Assembly: GCA_009746045.1 (NCBI GenBank)
Contig: RPFO01000667.1
Location: 455,721 to 517,720 of the forward strand
From: Mesostigma viride
Taxonomy: Eukaryota; Streptophyta; Mesostigmatophyceae; Mesostigmatales; Mesostigmataceae
DNA length: 62,000 bases
Direction: 5' to 3'
The notes beneath the pieces were generated by a model that saw only the letters and a program-made list of their open reading frames with translations, was not told the origin of the DNA and made no database searches. The translations under genes and the position numbers were made by a program. Below are positions 59,204 through 62,000 of the stretch, piece after piece (position 1 is the stretch's first letter; each line of letters opens with the position of its first letter).

Positions 59204-60048
59204 TAATGTCGCCGGTCCAATGGCTTCCCTGGTCTAATAACGCGCCCTATTAGCCCTTCACCTGTCACCGCCACACGTGTGTGTGCCCACCTTCATTAGG
59301 ATTCGCTGATACTCATTTCCCCTCTCACCTCTTTGGTCCATAATTGGCTAATAAAATATACCCATTTCCAGGGGGGGTGTCCAAAAACAAGAAAATTTAC
59401 ACGACGCTGGATTCGAGTAGATCTCGCAAAAACAAGCATGTTTGCCACTGGTCGCAACCCCAGGGGGTCTCTAGGTTAGAAGTTACAGAGCCTCAAAAAC
59501 CGTTAACTTAAAGGGTAGGTAGGTAGGGTGCCGGGCCGATATGGGTTTTTTACAACAAAACACTTGGATTTCTGCTAGCTCCCTGTATGGTCGGAATTTT
59601 GAAACGGTTTGACGGACAAACTGATAGCACTTGGCGAGCTGAACTCAAATCTGCAGTCAAAATTTTGGCAGGTACCATAGAGGGGGGGGGGTTGCCCGCA
59701 AGATGGTGCTGCCCCTCTAGGCACGGAAGTATGCTGCCGTCTGCCACCACTACAAGGCTTCGGTTGTCCAGCGCCGTGCCGTGCCAGTATCGCGTCGCGC
59801 CGGCCAATGACCCATTTTAGAAAACCGGAATTTTCCCATACACCAATATGCTCAAACGGTAGAGCTCGCGGAGCTGATCATTTTGCTCCCTAGGTCGACC
59901 CCTATAACCCTTGGCGGGACCTCAGGGTTTTGCTAGGTATAGCGCCTACGTGCTAGGTAGGTAGGGTCCAAGGGCCAACTTTTGGAAATTTTCAGCGTAT
60001 GTGTCTGATATTTTTGTTTCGGACACCCCCCCTGCCCATTTCCCCGAA
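59204..60048 (+). mobile_element. 5'-truncated L1-like LINE 3' end (interrupted by a hAT-like element)
   Basis: Flanked by AATTTGACTGAACAG (59,189–59,203 and 60,049–60,063). About 170 bp of LINE remain once the insertion is removed. The sequence is the reverse complement of 61,711–61,885, and its end carries the family terminus CCCATTTCCCCGAAAA. Confidence 0.85.
59369..60034. mobile_element. hAT-like non-autonomous element 1 (666 bp)
   Basis: Terminal inverted repeats CAGGGGGGGTGTCC at both ends and an 8-bp target duplication CCCATTTC (59,361–59,368 and 60,035–60,042). The 8-bp duplication and CAGGG start are typical of hAT elements. It has no transposase; TAGGTAGGTAGGG motifs occur in the interior. 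Confidence 0.87.
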
Positions 60049-60129
60049 AATTTGACTGAACAGGATCCCATTCTTCCGGGTAAATGGGTATTTTTTATTA
60101 ACCACTAGGAATTAGGATTGGGTCCACGC

Positions 60130-60445
60130 TGGATTTTGGGCAGCGAGTACGAGTACCGAGTACTACTCAGGCTAAAAAAAGTCGGCGAGTACGAGTACCG
60201 AGTACTACTCGGGCTCAGAAAAAGAAGGCGAGTACGAGTACCGAGTACTACTCGGGCTCAGAAAAAGAAGGCGAGTACGAGTAGCGAGTAGTACTCGAGC
60301 TCAAAAAAGTAGGCGAGTACGAGTAACGAGTACTACTCGGGCTCAGAAAAAGCCGGCGAGTACGAGTAACGAGTAGTACTCGGGCTCAGAAAAAGCCGGC
60401 GAGTACGAGTAACGAGTAGTACTCGAGTAGTACTCGAGTACCTGC
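60130..60445. repeat. Left subterminal repeat array of hAT-like element 2
   Basis: About seven units of ~42 bp built on GAGTACGAGTA(C/A)CGAGTA and its partly palindromic mate TACTACTCGGGCTC. Such dense subterminal motifs in hAT elements are usually transposase binding sites; that role is inferred here. Confidence 0.85.
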
Positions 60446-60731
60446 GATACTATTGGCTGATATAATTTCCCTAAAATTTACAAAAAAAAACTATGAAGTA
60501 ACGGGCCAAATATATATATACTTTCTGAAAATAACAATACTTTATGAAAAGAGACAACAAATACTAATGTTTATTGTCACAATAATCCTTTCCGAGCCGG
60601 CTGCGAACTTGTGAGGCCGGGCCAGCCAGTGTCGACCCGTGTCGAATGTCTCGCTATTCATGACAACCATGATGATTGTCCTCAGAACATGAGTACTACT
60701 CGAGTACTACTCGACCGATACTAAATATATC

Positions 60732-61067
60732 CGGCTTCTTCAAGGAGTGTTGCCGGCTCCGGGAGGACTGACCGGCTGGACCTGGAGGGCCAGCGGGCCC
60801 CATGGTCGGCACGGACCTGGACGTCATATTGGCGTCAGCGCTTGTCGGTGGCGCTGACTCGGGCCATGGCTGACATCATGCTCCGCCGTATGTGGGCTGA
60901 TTTTGCGGTGCAGCAGGGCTATTAGGTTCCTCCCGTTAGGCGTTTCCATTGGTCTTATCGTAGTATAGAGCTTTGACATGGCTCTGTATATAGGTTTATA
61001 GCTGGGTGTTTGCTTTGGTTTGAGTGATTTCACTCTGCTGTAAGTATAATTATATTTTTAAAATATA
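60732..61067 (+). mobile_element. RLE-LINE 3' fragment inside hAT-like element 2
   Basis: Matches the end of the long RLE-LINE ORF and its 3' UTR (29,026–29,360) with a few changes (for example GAGGACTGACCGG). It ends TTATATTTTTAAAATATA like the other tails. Confidence 0.88.
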
Positions 61068-61206
61068 TCCGGCCCTCGGCCACTATAGATTCTCTGTTGC
61101 CCTTGGGCGGCGTGGGACACAACAACAACAACTACTACTGGCTACTACTCGACCATCTCAGGTTCATGAGTACTACTCGTGTACTACTCGAGTATCTGAT
61201 ACTTTC

Positions 61207-61530
61207 ACGAGTACGAGTACCGAGTACTACTCGGGCTCAGAAAAAGAAGGCGAGTACGAGTACCGAGTACTACTCGGGCTCAGAAAAAGAAGGCGAGTAC
61301 GAGTAACGAGTACTTACTCGGGCTAAAAAAAGTCGGCGAGTACGAGTAACAAGTAGTACTCGGGCTCAGAAAAAGCCGGCGAGTACGAGTAACGAGTAGT
61401 ACTCGAGCTCAAAAAAGTAGGCGAGTACGAGTAACGAGTAGTACTCGGGATCCAAAAAAATGGCGAGTACCGAGTAGTGAGTAGTACTCACTACTCGGTA
61501 CTCGCCTTTTTTACTCGTGGACTTAGTACT
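61207..61530. repeat. Right subterminal repeat array of hAT-like element 2
   Basis: The same ~42-bp unit as on the left, in the same orientation, ending in an inverted pair GGCGAGTACCGAGTAGTGAG / CTCACTACTCGGTACTCGCC at about 61,472–61,506. Confidence 0.85.
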
Positions 61531-61710
61531 CGTGGACCCAACCCTACTAGGAATATCGTTAGGTTCAGAGGTACCACGTATCGACCAGCTGGTGACCCAC
61601 TGAGGGTAGTGTGATAGGTGAAAGGTTTAGAAAGGAGCATTATGTGACTAGGGGAGCCAAGTGACGCGCGTAAGGTCACCGTGAGGAATGCAAGTGAACA
61701 GGATCCCATT

Positions 61711-62000
61711 TCGGGGAAATGGGTATATTTTTTATTAGCCAATTATGGACCAAAGAGGTGAGAGGGGAAATGAGTATCAGCGAATCCTAAATGAGATGGT
61801 CACACACGGCTGTGAACTGAAGGTGACAGGTGAAGGGCTCAAAATTCAAATAGGGCGCGTTATGTGACCAGGGAAGCCAGTGGACCTGAGTCATTTCGCC
61901 GTGGGGCATAATGGTGAATACCTGGTTACGGCCTAGTAGATCATGAAAAAGCTGGAGCTGGCTGGGTTTGTCGTTATTGGGCCCTGGGTCCCACACCCGG
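61711..62000 (-). mobile_element. L1-like LINE 3' end running out of the window
   Basis: The minus strand starts within the C-terminus of ORF2 (W-D-P-G-P-N-N-D-K-P … W-L-P-W-S-H-N-A-P-Y, frame ending at 61,787) and continues into the 3' UTR with terminus CCCATTTCCCCGA. The 5' part lies beyond 62,000. Confidence 0.88.

Larger units (their letters stand above)
60113..61546. mobile_element. hAT-like non-autonomous element 2 (1.43 kb) rich in GAGTACGAGTA repeats
   Basis: Ends TAGGATTGGGTCCACG and CGTGGACCCAACCCTA (16 bp, one mismatch), flanked by CTAGGAAT (60,105–60,112 and 61,547–61,554), an 8-bp duplication. Both subterminal regions consist of ~42-bp units with GAGTACGAGTAACGAGTA and CTCGGGCTCAGAAAAAG. 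The interior holds an RLE-LINE fragment. No transposase. Confidence 0.9.
60073..61694 (-). mobile_element. 180-bp L1-like LINE 3' end (interrupted by hAT-like element 2)
   Basis: Flanked by TGAACAGGATCCCATT (60,057–60,072 and 61,695–61,710). The two outer parts match the 3' end of the full-length LINE at 32,840–33,020. Minus orientation. Confidence 0.87.

Overview
The window is nuclear DNA of a eukaryote. It has GT–AG introns, LTR and non-LTR retrotransposons, non-autonomous DNA transposons and long minisatellites, and no bacterial gene structure. GC-rich retroelements beside a spliced, secreted Cys-rich protein gene suit a unicellular alga or related protist with a large, repeat-laden genome. 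I cannot name the species.

Left third (1–22.5 kb): a previously hidden multi-exon gene lies on the minus strand. Exon 1 (21,401–21,542) encodes a signal peptide. At least five further exons (20,376–20,348 joined to 10,793–10,700; 9,580–9,437; 8,290–8,093; 3,496–3,359; 709–557) each encode one copy of a Cys-rich module (C-V/I-D … G-C … P-x-C … C). All have phase-1 borders and lengths divisible by three, and are flanked by AG acceptors and GT donors. Its introns hold a 38-copy 35-bp minisatellite nested in a 22-bp minisatellite, duplicated 421-bp and 129-bp blocks, and other repeats. A 9.5-kb Copia-like element (10,799–20,347; 617-bp LTRs with unusual AGTT…AACT ends; target duplication ACCTC) sits inside the second exon and splits it. 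That element has an extra 5' ORF, itself interrupted by a 1.7-kb inverted-repeat insertion. Its gag and pol lie in one frame, separated by a single UGA.

Middle (22.5–43.5 kb): a cluster of non-LTR elements. One family (R2-type, restriction-like endonuclease) has a 170-bp monomer array at its 5' end and encodes PHD, RING-H2 and C2H2 fingers ahead of RT. One long copy, two 5'-truncated copies and an inverted copy lie tail to tail around a perfect 36-bp palindrome. A second family (L1-like, APE endonuclease) has a full-length copy at 32,836–39,682 with a 17-bp target duplication, and a truncated copy inside a foldback element (40,649–43,510).

Right third (43.5–62 kb): a very young Copia element (43,556–59,155; 432-bp LTRs that look identical; TSD GCATG). 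Its pol is split between integrase and RT by an antisense ~9.2-kb Ty3/Gypsy unit. That unit's Pol carries a cytosine-5 DNA methyltransferase between protease and RT, and a C-terminal PHD finger after integrase, where chromoviruses have a chromodomain. Beyond it are nested short LINE 3' ends and two hAT-like non-autonomous elements with 8-bp target duplications.

Apart from the Cys-rich gene, nearly everything recognisable is mobile DNA. A common theme is retroelements carrying chromatin or modification domains (methyltransferase, PHD twice, RING), which suggests targeting to, or protection within, host chromatin. Several coding frames are broken at homopolymers, so some breaks may be assembly errors rather than decay.
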